Positions 23,401-38,400 of a DNA stretch of 64,000 nt are shown here, one piece after another. This DNA is from Parus major (Eukaryota; Chordata; Aves; Passeriformes; Paridae), in the NCBI RefSeq assembly GCF_001522545.3, contig NC_031770.1:20730105-20794104 (forward strand), given 5' to 3'. A model generated the notes under the pieces. The model was given only the letters and a program-made list of their open reading frames with translations, had not been told where the DNA came from and did no database searches. How positions within the stretch are numbered: the first letter of the stretch is position 1; each line of letters starts with the position of its first letter. A program made the translations under genes and the position numbers.

Positions 23401-26400
23401 CAGCTCCGAGCACAGGAGCTGAGCTTGGCTCCAGCTCCCTCTGCTGCTCGGCTCCAGTCCTGGGACACAGCTCTGTTCTCCTGCAGCCGTGCCCACAGTG
23501 CTGCTACAGAGAGAGAGGGCTGGGAGATTGTGGAGGCTGACAGCAACACTGGCTTTGCCTCCATTACCTTGTACAAAATACTGTCTGCAGATGAAATTTG
23601 AAACCCTTCTTTAGTAAAAAATATTATGGTGTTTTAGAAACCAGTTAAGCACAATTAGCACAGCACCCAAGGTGGAACAAAATTATATTGAGAACCCAAA
23701 GCAAGGATTTCAAAGTCAGTCCTGCTATATATTGCAAGACCGCATTCTGATAGTAACAAACACTGTCTCATCATTTAAATATTCCTTTTTGAATAGTGGT
23801 ATCATGGGTAGAATGTTTATATAACATACACTGAGAGAAGTGACATCTGCCCAAACTAACCTTAATTGTTCATATTATTAATTAAAGCATTAAGAAAAAA
23901 AATAGTCTCTCATATTTACCTGTAGGGTCTGATAATTTTTTGCCCATAACAGAGCGCACCTTCCCAATCCTGCACGTAGAGACAGACACCCATGGCCTGG
24001 TACATCATATGTAACATATAAACATTACTGTCTTCAAACACTGCACCCATCTTGTCCAGGCTGAGTTCACAGATCTCCAGTAATTCACTCGGGGGTAGGA
24101 AGAAGTCAAGGAATGCAATGATTGGATGGCCTGTCACTATATGACTACCTGATGCTAGCTTCTGACACAAAGAGGACAGAGAAGTTTAATTTCTACTGGT
24201 CACAGTATTTCTCCTGCACGTACTTCTGAAGTTCAGCAGGCAAGATTTTTAGGTCACACATCAGTGGAGTGAGGGTAAGACAAAGGATATATTTGTAGTG
24301 TTTGGCTCGCCTGAATTCCTCAATCACGTTCCTGGCATATTTGATCATGTCTTTTACTGTCTCTGCTGACGGAGGATCATTCAGCTTGCAGATTTCCAGT
24401 TTCTCTTTATCCTGAAGAAAACACAATGGACCTTACAAAGGCGGATTCCAAGCTCTACAAATAAAAGTGCACCTGCTATACAAAATTTCTCTAATAAAAA
24501 GACGCAGATGTGAACTTAAGCTCTTCAAAGAATGAAAAAACAAAGGTAGAGTGTGCACCTGCAATTTTTCTCTAAAGCCTTGGCTAGAAATCCCAGGATC
24601 CCCTGGCCCTCCAGTTCATCTGCCACTCTCTACTTCCATGAAGTCACTTTCTTTTGAGAGATTGAAGAGCTTTTTGATTTTGTATTGCAAGCAGTTTTAC
24701 ATAAGAAATTTCAATGGTTCCAAGAGATTAGGGTTTAAAACAAATTTAGCCTTAGTTTTAAGGCTATAACAGCTTAAGTACCTTAGGCTGGACTACCAAT
24801 AGATGTCTCTGTGGAAAATGACATGATCTTAAAGACAGAAAAGAATCCTTCCAATCTACAGACAAAACCACATTTCCATATATTTTGTTACTTCTACTGG
24901 ACAGCTCCACTTATCCCTGTATCTAACATACCATTTCATGAAGAGTCAGCTGCAATCTAGAGACAATCTTTTGCTGTTTAAGCTTCACATTGTTGCTAGA
25001 TTTCTTTTTCTTTTATTATTTAATCTGCCAGCTGAGAGAGCTACAGGGACTCTTTCCAGAACTGAAGGAGGCTGATTGACAGGTGACTCCCAGAGTAGCA
25101 CATTGTTGAAAATCACAGATGAAATCCTGGCTTCATTAAACTCAGTGGCAAAATTATCAAGGTAACTGTGGGGGAAAACGTAACTGATATGGTATCAACA
25201 GAACGGCTTCAAGCAACAATACTGGGTACTATTTGGGAAAAAAAATAAATCACAAAAGATGACACCATTTAGGGGAAAGAGATGGTTGTCTGGTCAATGT
25301 GGGAAGCAGCTTTTAAAAGGATACTTAGTGAAAATGGGAGGACAAATGATCTGGAACTTAAGAATTAGATTGAGACACACTGATCTTGTCTGGAATGACA
25401 GATAAGCTAACACAGAGCTCAATTCTTGTAGGACCTTCAGTGAAGGAGGTCCAAATGGTTTCACAGGCACAGCTGTCTCAGTAGCTGTTGGGTTTGGGTA
25501 CCTTTTCCCTCCAATAAGAGCTTTTCTTTAAAACACCTAACACCCTGTTTTCAGGAATATTGTCTGGATCTTCCTCTGTCTTTTGAAGGGCCCCAGCTCA
25601 TGTTTAATGAACACAATTCTGGCCTGCACATCTCAAAGGGCTGTGACCCAAGACCACACTGTCCCTGAGTAGACCAATATGATGATATTGTACAAAAGAG
25701 CATTCCTCAAATTCTGCTGGGTCTCCAAACCATCCAGACATTCCATACAATGTCCCCTGGAATTGACTGAAATGTCCCAACCAGAAAGTGCAGCAGCACT
25801 GTGTCCCAGAAATGCCCCAAGCAAGATTTACTTGCTGGGAGTTGATAGTATGAAATTAAAAAAAAAGTTCTGAGCTAAATTTGTGTAGCATAGGCACAGT
25901 ATAATTATCTACTTTCAACAATGTTCTCATTTTTGCTTTGTAGCTCAACTTTAAATAGGCTTCTACCAGGAAATTTCCTGATGTGTCATGATTACAATGG
26001 AAAGAATGACTATCAGAAAGCATTCTGGACAGAAAAACAGAAAAACAACCACCTCCCGCTATTATCTTCCTTTCCAAAATGTAATTAAGCCAGACAGGAT
26101 TTTGCATCTAAGGACATGGGTAGGTGCCTTGACCAGAAGGCCAGTCAGAAGTATATTCCACACCAATTCCATTACCTTTTCTTTTGTAGTGCACTCCCTG
26201 CAATCACAACTAAAGAAATAGGAGTCTCTTAACCGGTCATTTCTGTCTTCTGTGGGATACAGCAGGTCAATATAGCTGCTGAAAATCTACATGGTAAAAA
26301 AAAACCAAAACAGCAGTTAGTGAGAAGCAGCATCACTAAACATAATTATTATACTAGTTCTGATATATGTAGCATGACAACTATATTCATGCAGCTTGTG

Positions 26401-29400
26401 GACCCCTGCAGCCACATCACCTGCCGGCTCCCTCACATTCCGAGCCCTTTGGCAGCATCAGGAGTTGTCACTTGTGAATGTAACCTGACAGAGAAGTGTT
26501 CCTTTCCTATCTGTTATGGAATTTCCCCAAAATATTACCCTGGCTTGCACCCAGGACAGCAAGATTCAGGTGTGGATAAGGAAACTATCACAGCATAAAT
26601 CTCAGGCTCCTGTCAGACTACAAAGAGATGCCTACTTTTCAGAAGTAAAATAATGATTTCAGGTATCCAGCTTAGGATAAATTACAGTGGCCTGGTTTTT
26701 TTAGAGGCTGGAATCTCAAATTTTTCTTTCTGAAAACCTACAAAAATTGGGGCAACAGCAGTCACTAGTAGCTTTAGAAACTTAGGACAAGACCTTTAGA
26801 TCTCTGAAAAGAAGAGAGGCCCAGTGCTCCAGTTCAAGGAGAATGAATATCAGATTTACTTCAGCAGCAATATTTTAAAGCAAAGAAAACCTGCTTTTGA
26901 ACATTTTAAAGGCCCTTCATATATACTATTCTTAAGTTTTCCTCTATTTCAATGGTCTTCAGAAAAGAACCCCTGCAACTAGCTTTAATACTCTGCTTTT
27001 AAAACGAGATCTCCCCCCAAGAAACAAGTCCTATGCACAGCGCAGTTGATCATTCTGCAGACCAAGGAACAGCTATAGCTCCATTTCCTCATTTACAGTT
27101 ATTTGAAATGTTTTCCTCAGTCTTTATACTTAAAGCCTCTCTTTTCTTTAGAAGTAAAATTACATGTAATTTCATACAGTGCACCTTCTTAAGTGTGAGC
27201 ATGTTATCTCACACTTTCCCTCACACTCCTCTCCTCCCTTCGATATTATCAAAGCATGCGGAACGCAGGAACCACATTTAGAGCAAAAGAAACTTTAAAA
27301 TGTTGCCCTGCAATGGCTACAGGGAGCCTGAAGATGGAGACACAGGCTGGGAGACTGCACAGCGACCACACACAGCCACAGCTCACGTTTAGAAAATTCT
27401 GAAGTATCAGAAAAGCGAATGTGCAAAACCTGTGAGGTCCTGGAGACCTGAAGCTGCTTCGAAGGCAGAATTAAACCTGAAGAAGATGCCTGAAGAAGGT
27501 AAATACTCCACATCTCTACCTCTAATGATACACCTTCCCCCAAAAAGCTGAAAATGTCTGGGATTCCACAACAAAATTCTGCAGCCAGAATCAGTCCTTG
27601 TCTGTTACCACAATGCATTTGCAGTGACTGCCAACATCACAGACAAATCATTGCTGGCAAATGGCATCAAAAGAAGTTGCTCACCTGAGTCATTCACCCT
27701 TGGCTACAGCAACTAAACTCACTTTGTTCACAAGGGGGAACAGCTATAATCCACAAAAATAACCTCTCTACCTTTCTTCCAGGCTGCTATCACACACCTG
27801 AGAAAACAATAGATGTTATCAAAAATCAAATCTGAGCTTATCAGCTTTTCTTTGCCCATTAAATTAACATTTACAATAGAGCCATTGAAATTCTGTTCGA
27901 GCTCCATCCCCAGAGAGGATGTTCAGTATCTCCATTCCCTCCAGGTATTTGAACATCCTACCCAACTCAGTTTAACATCTTTTTGTTGTTTTCTTTTTAA
28001 ATAAAGTGCAGCTCTACTGTTTAAAACTCTCTGCCAAATTCATTATTTGATTGAGAAAGTTTCAAGGTAAACCCAGAACCTTATTCAATTTCACAGATTT
28101 TTATTCTTCTCTGTTCAGTTTCACCCCACCTAAAACCACACGTCTGTTCATCTGTGATTTCCCAGCAAATGCTATTCAGGTGATATGACCAAGTCCCATG
28201 TTCTGTGGATGCTCTGTCCAAACGGAAGTCAGAGGACTTATCTGTACCCATTTACCTCATTTATTCTGGCTTCAATTTCAACACATTACTATTATACTGG
28301 GAACTATTATAGCAGTAATAATTTGCTTTGATCTTGGAATTTCAAAGCACCAGCCAAACATCAGTAAACTCAGCCTCATTTTACAGATGGGTAAACTGAG
28401 AGAGAGGCTGGCAAATACACAGTGACTGCTGCAGGTGCCTTTCCCAATTTTTAGCAAAAAATAGGGTACTGTCTCCAAAAATCCCATCAATCCTCCAGTC
28501 ACCGTAATTTTTCCAAAGCACCATCTTGCATTTCTCTGAGAAACAAGAGATCTTTCCTTCCTGTTACTAAGTTGCCATCTAGTTGAAAGGATCCCTGAGA
28601 AGCAGAATGAATCCTGTTAGGTTGCACGAGAACAGAACACATTCAAACACTGCATTTACCTCATCTCCAGGCTCAATCTCTCTAACAGCTCTGACTTCAG
28701 CCAAGGTTCCCTTGTAAGTCACAATCACATTTGGGCAACAGCTATGGTTCATCAATGCAACACTGTAAAAGTAGAAAAGAAAATGTTATCCCTAACAACC
28801 ACCACAAGCAACAGGCAAAAAGTTAAGCACCACTTCACAAAATAAGTAAGTCTGAAAGATTGAATCAGTCTGTTTCTCTAACCTGTTTTTATTCTGAGAC
28901 TTAACATGAAGGTAACCTTGGGAAAATCTGTTGCACTGTTATTTATTCTAATGATATGGAGAATGGCTGTGCTAATGAATCATTACAATTTTTAAATCCT
29001 ATTACTGCAGAACTAGGCAAGTTATTATTTTCCCCTTCTTACAGTGCTAAAGGACAGCTGACAGGTATGTTCATGTATCTTTACTATCAACATGATAGAC
29101 AGGCTATTTTCCTCAGAGAAGAAAGAAAAACATGTTTAACCTAAAAGGAAACAAGTAAATACAGGAAAATTAAAGTCTTTGCTGCATTCCAAGTTGAGAT
29201 GGGTGTTAAAATTTTAGCTGGCTTCTATTCAAATGTAAGCAGCCTCCATGTTTGAAGTGGGAGGGAAATCTCTGTCTTTTATACAAGCACATGACCTGGA
29301 CAAAAACCTGTATGGATAGAGAAAAGTAAACCCCCTAATTAGGAAGCACGGAGAATGTGCAGTTCACTGCTCATCTGATATAAAATTTGTAATTTCAATT

Positions 29401-32400
29401 CTTTCTCTTCCAATCTAGCAAAATAACAACTGTCTCTTCAGTATTTTTAGCTCACATGCATAACTCTTAAATAGGAAAGATCTGACTTGTGTATCCTGAG
29501 CATTTATAAAGGATGGTGTTGGACATTTTTCCAGAACATCCTGGTTTAATACTCTCCTCTTCCCACAATGACTCTGATCCTGGGTATTTCAAGGCACTAA
29601 TTTCCAGTCTCTGGATCAGGGATATGAACAGACAGACCTGCCTGAAGAAGAAGAATAATCTGTGAAGCAACAACTAGCTACTGCTGCTTGTCTGCAGCAC
29701 TTGGCAAAATTACATCCAGCTTTAAGTGGGCATCTGTAAGTTTCAGGTTACTTTGACACACATAAACTATGAGTAATCCAAGCCTCACCAGGAAGTCAAA
29801 CTAAGCCTCAGTGCTAATACCTTCATACAGACTGTGCAGAGATCAGGGGCAAAAAATACCCTCCTCTGCTACAATATTAAATGGGAAGGACATTTAAAAA
29901 TGCAAGAAATGATTCTTGGCCCTACAGAAAGCTGTAGTCCCCCGTTCACCAACTGCAGTTAATACTTAATATCTGTAGTTTATTTGTAAAGCTAAGAAGC
30001 TTGTACATTTTATTTTTTTTCACTGTCATAGCAAGGAGGCTCAAAGAAGCCATGAGAGGGATTTACTATTTGCCAAGGAACAAAGGTAGAGAAGGGATAA
30101 TGTTCAGAGAGCACCAGGGGAAGGATTATAACCAGCCGAAAAAAAAAAAAAAGTAAGTGGTGAATAAATCAAGTCACCTGCAATCCTTTTCATTGGGCTT
30201 TGATCATTACTTGATGTCCCTGTCCAGAACCTGCTACCCAAGTGTTTTTTTACCAACCTGAAAATAGTTCACAACCTAAGTTTCAAAACAAATTATATAT
30301 GCAATTTTACCAAAATTACTGGATTTTTAAGGAAAACTGCTGCAAATAATTTGCCACATTAGCCAATTAAAGATATTCAAAACAAGATAAATTAATTCCT
30401 TTGGTAGATATGTATTTCCTCTATTTGTTTTTAAATAAGTTAATTTTATCTTTTAAAATATTTTATATTTTAAAATCGACCTACTCAGGAAATATGGCTG
30501 ATCCCAAATGGGAGAGTTCTTCATCTTCAATCGTGAAGCCATTACAGTTAACCTAAGAAAAAAGAGAAAGGTGCTGGATCAGCTTCTGGTCAGCTGAGTA
30601 GTCCACATGTACTTACATGTCACATTCTCATGCATCAAACACAACTGCAGAAATTTGCTTACAATTTTCCACCCCCCTCTCCTGGACTCACAGGGAGCTC
30701 CATGACATCTCGACAAGTGAAATGAGGACAAAGTCCCTCTCCAAAGGAATGCACAGGACACTAAAAAAATGACAGTCCAACACTTGCACCTGCTCAGGAC
30801 ACATCTAGTGAATTGCTCCTTGGAGGGCCAACCAGGAGAAGTGGGGCTCAAAAAGAACACAAAATATCTCACCCCAACATGGGGCAAAAAGACTTCATTG
30901 GGGCATGACAAGGGAAGGGCCAAAGCAGAACTACACATTCAAGGAGCAATGTGGGAATGAAGGGCAGCAAACTCAGCCAGGCTGGGGCAGTGCAGATCTT
31001 TGATGGAGCACATGTCAGAGACTTGCCACAATGGCACCTGTCATCAAAGACTGCACATATCAGCTACAGCTAAAGCACATGTGAAAACAACAAAAGCACT
31101 GAGAAAGACTTGAACCTCATAAAGACATAGACTAGGAGGGGACAGAAAAAGGACAGAGTATGAGAGGAAGTGTATTCCTAATTTAAACAGACATAGGATC
31201 AAAAGAACTTGTTCACAAAACTCTCTTATAGAATAGATTCAAGCAGGTTTTAAAACCTTCTCACTTTTGTTCTCATCCAAGTCAAAGAAATCTTATAGAA
31301 GTTTCAGCTTTTTTCATGTGGTTTGTATGACTTTAAGTGGCCAAAATGTGCCTCAGTCAAGTACTTTATTCCACTTCCACTTCAATCACATACATACCAA
31401 CACAAAGAGAACCTTCTCCACACTCACCATTATCTCCCTACAAACATGAAAAAAGCACCAGTAATGCACTAAAACAACCACTCACTAAAACAATGTGGCC
31501 AAGTCCAGTTAAAGCTAGAAAGGGCACAGGAACAGACAATCAAGTATAGTGCAGTTTTGAATTTTAAAATTTTGCAATATTATATTGTTTTGGAAAGGGT
31601 AAAAGCTGACAACAAATACTACCAACAATAATCACAGAACTATTGATTGGTTTGGGTTGGAAGGGACTGTAAAGATTGAGTTCCAATCTTTGGATTGTTT
31701 TTTCTCCAATCCCCAGAGGCAGAGACTCCTTCCAGTACCCCAGGTTGTTCACCAAGCAAAGTGATATACCCCACAAGCTGGAATGCAGCCTGGACTGGCT
31801 TTTAGAAATACACAAATACCCAAAGCCACTCCTCAGGCATGAACTGTTCAGCGTGAGTTGACAATTAAGGCAAGTATCCCGATTCACTCATCAGTATCTC
31901 TGCTATCTTTGCTTCATCTTTATCTTGTTATTTTTAGCAATATAGCACCCAAAGGTTCTCAGTCTCTCAAGATGGGCATGCTACTGCACTGGCCAGTGTA
32001 AGAGCATACCTGAACCAACACCAAAATGTAATTGCTGAATGCAAAAACAATAAAAAGGAAAGGAAATTTCAACAGCAAGTAAGACCATAAGACTACAAAG
32101 GCTGACAAAGAGCAGCTTGATGGTTCTGAATCACAGGGAAATATTTAAAAATATGTATTGAGTTATCATCAACTCCCCTCCACTAAGCCAGAAACAACAC
32201 ACTTCATGAAAGTACTATATTAGAAATGACACAAGAAGAGGGATTAGATAGGATGAGATATCACTGGTTTCACCAGAATGCAGGACTAAAAACAGGCAAA
32301 GTGGAGGGAGTGAAGAGACGACAGCAATAAAACTGGAGCTCAAGGTTGTTCCCAATGGTGGAAAAGAGAATGTGCAAAGGGAGGCACTAAATGCAAGGTC

Positions 32401-35400
32401 TTCAAGGAAAGGGTGAGATGCTAGAACTTGAGGCAAGAGAGAAACTGTTTGAAGAGTATGACAAGGTAAGACTGAGGAAGAAAAGCTCCAGCCTCAAGAG
32501 CTGTATTTCGATAGAGACAAAAGAGAGTAGAATGATGCCAACAGCTGGAGAAGAGAGCAGTGAAAGGCAAGGACTTTGGATGAAAGAACTCTATTCCACT
32601 CAAAAGGACCACTTAGACTTCAGCTGTGTAAGGAAGAGCATCAGGCAAAGTTCACTAAAAGCAGTGAGGAGTCAGAAGTATTCACGTCCCAAATGACTGC
32701 CCTGAACCACAGGGAGAACCAATAAGGGATGGAGGAGCAAAATAGACCACACAAGGCCAGAGTAAGTGTTGAGGGAAAACAAAGGAGCAGCAGCATATCC
32801 ATACTACTGGTTTTAGGTAATTTTAACTAATTATTAGGAAACATGCTTGTACAGCTCAAGTACAAGCATATCTCCCTTTCTTCTGGAAAGATTTATCCTG
32901 GGACCAACACCTCAGAAGATTGCATCCTGTAAAACACTTCTGAGAAGCATCCAGATGACTTCTGGAGATTTTAGTTCAAAAAATGTCCACAGTGGCAGAG
33001 AGTTACCTGCTGATCAGGATGAGCTTTAAGGTAACATCTATGGGTGACATCCATAGAGAAGACTGGATGGAATACAGTATCAGGGAGTCAGCAGCTCACA
33101 GAAGTCAGTTAAAGTACCACAATCTGGTGGAGCTGCTCTTGGACAGGACATGGAACAAAAGTAATCATAGCCAAAATAATGAATTCCTTGGGGAATTCTG
33201 GTTACATTCTAAGAAAAATATTCAGAAATACCACAAGAAACTGGTTGTACTAACATCTTGAAAGTATCCCTCTGACAAATATAAATGTTAAAGTCTTCAA
33301 AAGAGGAAAAAACCCTTGTTATTGAAAGGAAATGTATAATTAGAAACAACACAAGGGATGATAAGCATATGCTAAACATCCTAAAGAATCATTCCTTTAA
33401 AGATTAAGAGTACCTCGCTATTAAGGAAATAGTAACTGTGTTCCTTGTTGGTAGATGCCCAGCTTTACCAAACAGGATATTTCCATCTCAGATTTCATCA
33501 CAGAAGTCAACATTTGCTCCCACCTTATGATATTATTTTACTCAGAAACTTAAGTACAAAACTAGCTTATATTGAAGCAAAAGAGGAAAAAGAAGAAAAT
33601 GAATCTTTCAGTATTTCACGGGTGTATTATTCCATCCACTACAATACATTCAATTCAGATGCATATGAAAAGTAGATGAGAAAAAAGTAGTGACATATCA
33701 GAAGTTATCTAACAAGACATCCTGTCTTTCCTTCATCTCTCCAGATGGCCAAACCACCTGACTACATTTAAAAGCCACACACCAGATAAAAGTTTTACGC
33801 TGCGCTTTCTGCTGCTCTTTTTACGTCTCTGAAGTTTACTCCCTGTGAAGGTCAAACACAATGATGACCTGACCAGCAAGAATTTCCACAAGTTTGAAGC
33901 CTGAATGAAGGATTTGTCTCTGCAGGGTCTCAGGCCAGCAGTCTTCCATGTTATTTCAACAACAGCCACACTGTTTGGCCCACAAGAAGCTTAACTTTGA
34001 CAGAGTTTATTAAAAGTGATGTTTCCCCTTTTCTTCAGTGGGAAAGTTTGCAGACAAGAGTCTCTCCCCTCAGGATGGAAGTGGGGCACAACCAGCCACT
34101 ATGGCTCAATGAAGCACATCTCCATCAAGTATAGTCATTTGTCCCTAAGATAAGCAAAGAGCTACCCTTTCCATTGCCATTAACATGCTCCCCCTTTCAG
34201 AAAGGCCAAACTCCTACAGCACCATCCACCTAAGCAGGCTGTGTTCTATCCAACTTACTTGTGCAAAGAGAACTACAAGAGCAGCATTGTCAGGGTAGTC
34301 CAAGTGCTTTGAGTAAAAGTGATGAAGAGCAGCAATGTCGTTCTGAATCAGCTCTCTCTTTTCATTGTCTAGTTTGTCAAGGTCTGTGGACAAAAAATAC
34401 ATTCCATTTCAGTAACAGGAAAACCCCTCCAGGTAGACTTATATTAGAAGTAGCCCAGAGTTTAACAGAAACCCCTGAGGGACAGGCCACTTGGAAGTAC
34501 TGCAAGAAGTGCCGGCTCTTCCACAAACATAACATTGCCTCTGCTAAAGCCACACATGCGCTACAAGGACACAGAACCACAGAATCACTAGGTTGGAAGA
34601 GACCTTCAAGACCATTGAGTCCAACCCATGTCCAACATAAGAGATTAAAAAGCATTTTCTAACATCTTTAGGTTAGCAGGTAACTGGACACAGACTTTAC
34701 TTTCTTGGGAGAAGGGCTGTAGTCTTTAAAGTGCATTTGTTAACTCTAGCAAACAGCCCAGCCAGCCCTGGCTCTCAGGAAGTCTATCAACAGGGGATAG
34801 CTGTCCTCAGCTGTCTGACACGCCCTTACGAGCTATATGATCCCATCTAGTGGAGCGTGAACTCACACTAAACATCACTCACCTGAAAGCATGCTCTATA
34901 TAATGAAACTTTCTCATACAGACCTATTCCTTATTCTCACAAACCAGCCCAAACTGCTGCTAAGGCTGCTTATCCCTGCTGCTTTTAAAAGATGTGGTCT
35001 TTCCTAGCACAGAAGCCCTATTTGTGGCCACACATCTAGCAACAATACTGGGGCTAGTTACAGGGGTTCCTTCTGCAGCAAGAGGAGGATTTACATGAGG
35101 GTGCCCAGGAATGCAATCCACCTGACTTATTGCAGGTACCTGCTTCAGGAGGTAGCAAACAGCGCCTGAAAGTGCCCATCTCTATGGGCTGGAGGTGTGT
35201 TTAGATTACAGATATCTACTAATAGGAGACAGCAGGAATATCAGTGGAAATGTCCTGGCACACCTGCTAACTGTATTCCATTATGTGTTTCTTTGGAGAT
35301 TTACTCTCAGGCCCATGACAAGTTCTAGCCAATGCCATGGCCACTAAACCTTTCCCTACCTGGCCCATGCAGAGTAAGCTAGATGATCAACCATATACTT

Positions 35401-38400
35401 CTGCTCCCCTCTCTCTTCCCTCAAGAGCAGAGTGGCTGGGAGTTTTTTCCTAACCCACTCTCACACAATGGTAGTGTTACTAGCTCTCCCCTGCTCTCCC
35501 CAACTCAAAATAATAATGGAGAGAAAAGGCTGCACAACAGTGGAAGAAGGAGGAAATTACTTGTCAGAGCAGATGTTAATGATGGGGGAGTCATAAGACA
35601 CACTGAGGAAAATGAAATAGGACCATTTGATGAGAATTAAGACGAATAAGAAATTCCGAGCTTCCAACTGACAGCCAGGTACCTTTTCCTGTCCTGTGTG
35701 TGGTGTTGCAAAGCGTAAGACAATGATAAAGGTGCTAAGCAGTGAGGTGAGTCAAAAAGGCAGTAGGAACTGGGGTGCTTGCTAACAAAACAAAGGCTTC
35801 TAAAGCACAAGTGGGACACTGCAACAGAAAAAAAAAATCAGTCTTTTATCTCCCAAATTAATAAATTATTGAAGATAAGCTGCAATGCAGAAGAATACAC
35901 AGAAATTACTTCAGCACTTATCCGTTCTCCTCAGCCTCAATCCTGCCAACTTACGTGTAGAACTATCCTTGCCCTAGGCAAAGTTAAATGGTGGTATTTT
36001 CCCCCCTTGCTCCCCCAGTTGTCCCAAAAGCAATGACAGGAGCTTTTGTTCAGGAAGCAAATAAGACCACTGTGCTTGGTTACTCTGGTACCTCAAGTCC
36101 CAGCATTTATTCAGCATTTTGTAAAAGGTTTTGGAAGCCATCAGAGTGAGTAATGTGACTATACAACCCATTGCCTCTGTGTATATTATGCTCAGCACCA
36201 AGAAAGAAAACAACAGACTGGTGAAAACTGTGTCAGGATGGCTGCTAATGGTCAGTTTCTAACTCGGCCCTATTGGATGTAAACAGCTGCTTTACAGTTA
36301 AAAGCAACCCATTGCTTTATCTCCTTCTTTGGATTATTTTAAAGCATTTAGGACATGGAATCATATATAACATGTCAGATTTGACTGGCAGTGACAGATA
36401 CTGAAGCACAGTCCAGAGGGTTCTGCAATTAGCCCCTTAGTCACTGTCACCATCAAGCAACTGTGCTGTCTCTGATTTTATGCCTCCTGGTAATAAATAC
36501 CAGCTATTTTAATTTTACAATATTACAATTCTCAAAAGAAACTAGAATACCATAGAAGCAAGAGATGGATGTATGCTACATAATTAACTCTGTCTAGGTT
36601 TTCATCCTTGTTTCACAGCTCCCACAAACAGCCAAGAAAAGAAAAAAAGAGAAAGAACACTGCACTTTCAAAAAAATGAGGAACCACAATTCTCTTTGTT
36701 TACTTCTTTCTTCCAGCATGAGCAGGATGTTCTGAAAGGTGCTGATGGAGGGGAGCTATGGCAAAACAAATCATTAATAGTCAAAACCTCTGTTTACCTG
36801 CAAGCATTTTTTACTTACGTGATTCAAACTCCTTTACAGCAAACAGCCTCTCTGACTGCGTTCTTTCTGGGTGAGTTTTCTAACAACAAGGGAAAAAAAA
36901 AATAAGAAAACATTTTAATGTTTCACTTTGGCAATTTTGTGTACTCATTCAGAATTTGGGAACTCCTACCTGTAAGACAAACCCAAACCCAAAGTCTATG
37001 GAATTTATAAGAGTTGATGAACAGCAATGAGTTAAATTGACTGCCCTAAGTAAAGGCATAGAAATAGTCTCTCCACACCAAATTAGGCAGCCAAAGATGA
37101 ACTCCTATCAAATTTATATACATAAACTGAACAGTACTTTAAATATGTCATTTGCTTTGTTCTAGACACCCAGAAAGCTGCTAACAATAGCAAGCAGGCA
37201 GAAGACAGGCTTTGCTTTGAGGAAAGTGAATAAACTGACTGTTGACAGAGTTCAAAAGCAATGCTCCACTGTTGGCCTAAGGCCACTTCTTTGTAATCTT
37301 GGCCATTAAATATGGCTTTGCAGGTGGCCCAGCAGCTGAGGTTCAGGGACTATGGTTTGCATATTTAGCTTTTATATGACACATAGGGTTCTCCCCCCTC
37401 CCCGTAAGCAATGAAAGCAGAAATTTACTCCAACGACTTTTTGTCATTAAACAATTCAATTTTCTTTGTGGATCACCACCAAACCACACTTTAATTAAGT
37501 CACACACATGTATATTCACGTACACACATCTACACACACAGTGAGGATGTAGCTACCTTCCCAGCAGGCCACCAAAATCCTCCCTACATACAGCATCCAG
37601 GTTGCCCTTGTCACATAAGCAGACCTCAATCATAAAAATATGCTTCAAAGAGGATTTGTTTTTGCAGAGAGAGTTTAGAGCTCTACAAAAATACACAGCA
37701 CAATAACCTTGAAACTCATGAATCCCATCCTCTCCCTGTAAGCACTTGTGTTATCCTTAGAATCCATATAGCTAAGGAACACTGAAATGGAGGTTGACAT
37801 TGCAAATCTTCTTTCCTTACTCACAATATTCTTTTTCTCCAAAGACAAAGGGTCTGAGATTTCTCTCTCAAAGTTTTCACCAGCTAACTCATAATCATAA
37901 TGGACACCTCTGGGGTGTTTTTGACTCACAAATGTACTGGAAGTTATATGCTACACAATACTATGCAACTGTAGCTGAAAAATACAACAAGAGGCAACTC
38001 CTTCATAAAGGTATCAGTGCCTGCAGCCAGATAACTCTAGAAGCATTCCTTAGAATTTAAGCCCAAATACAATCTTATTCTTCTTTCTCTTCATCATCTT
38101 GGTTACATGTGTGGCCCTGGTGCTTGCCCACACATGTAACCAAGAGCTCAAATCTACCAGAACAGAGGCTGAAACACCAATGTGAAACTATCAGTAAACA
38201 TTTCCAGGCTCTGTGCAGCAGTACCTTGGCCATAGGTTACAGCTGAAGACCTCACTAGCCTTTTGCTAGCTTACTGCAGAAGTCTCCAGCTGGACTATGT
38301 TGGGCCTGACCCTGCTGATGTGGTCTGATGGACACTTCATTCTGCTGCTTGAGCTCTGTGTTACACCTGTCTGTACACAGGAAACTTATGTGTGTGTGTG

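Noticed and set aside
22811..23576. Overlapping GC-rich frames on both strands in SMYD2 intron 10
   Set aside because: Several frames are open together, as expected from GC-rich composition. No domain was recognised.
23916..24170. A minus-strand frame extending SMYD2 exon 10 upstream (LASGSHIVTGHP...)
   Set aside because: The extra residues are intron 9 sequence including the U12 branch site. The family sequence resumes at PSELLE.
24193..24426. A minus-strand open frame of 77 codons running from SMYD2 exon 9 through to a stop
   Set aside because: Residues after HYK do not fit the family. The frame simply reads into the AT-AC intron.
32391..33261. Purine-rich + strand frames inside SMYD2 intron 5 that look protein-like
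   Set aside because: Biased composition explains the open frames. No recognisable family, splice sites or start context.
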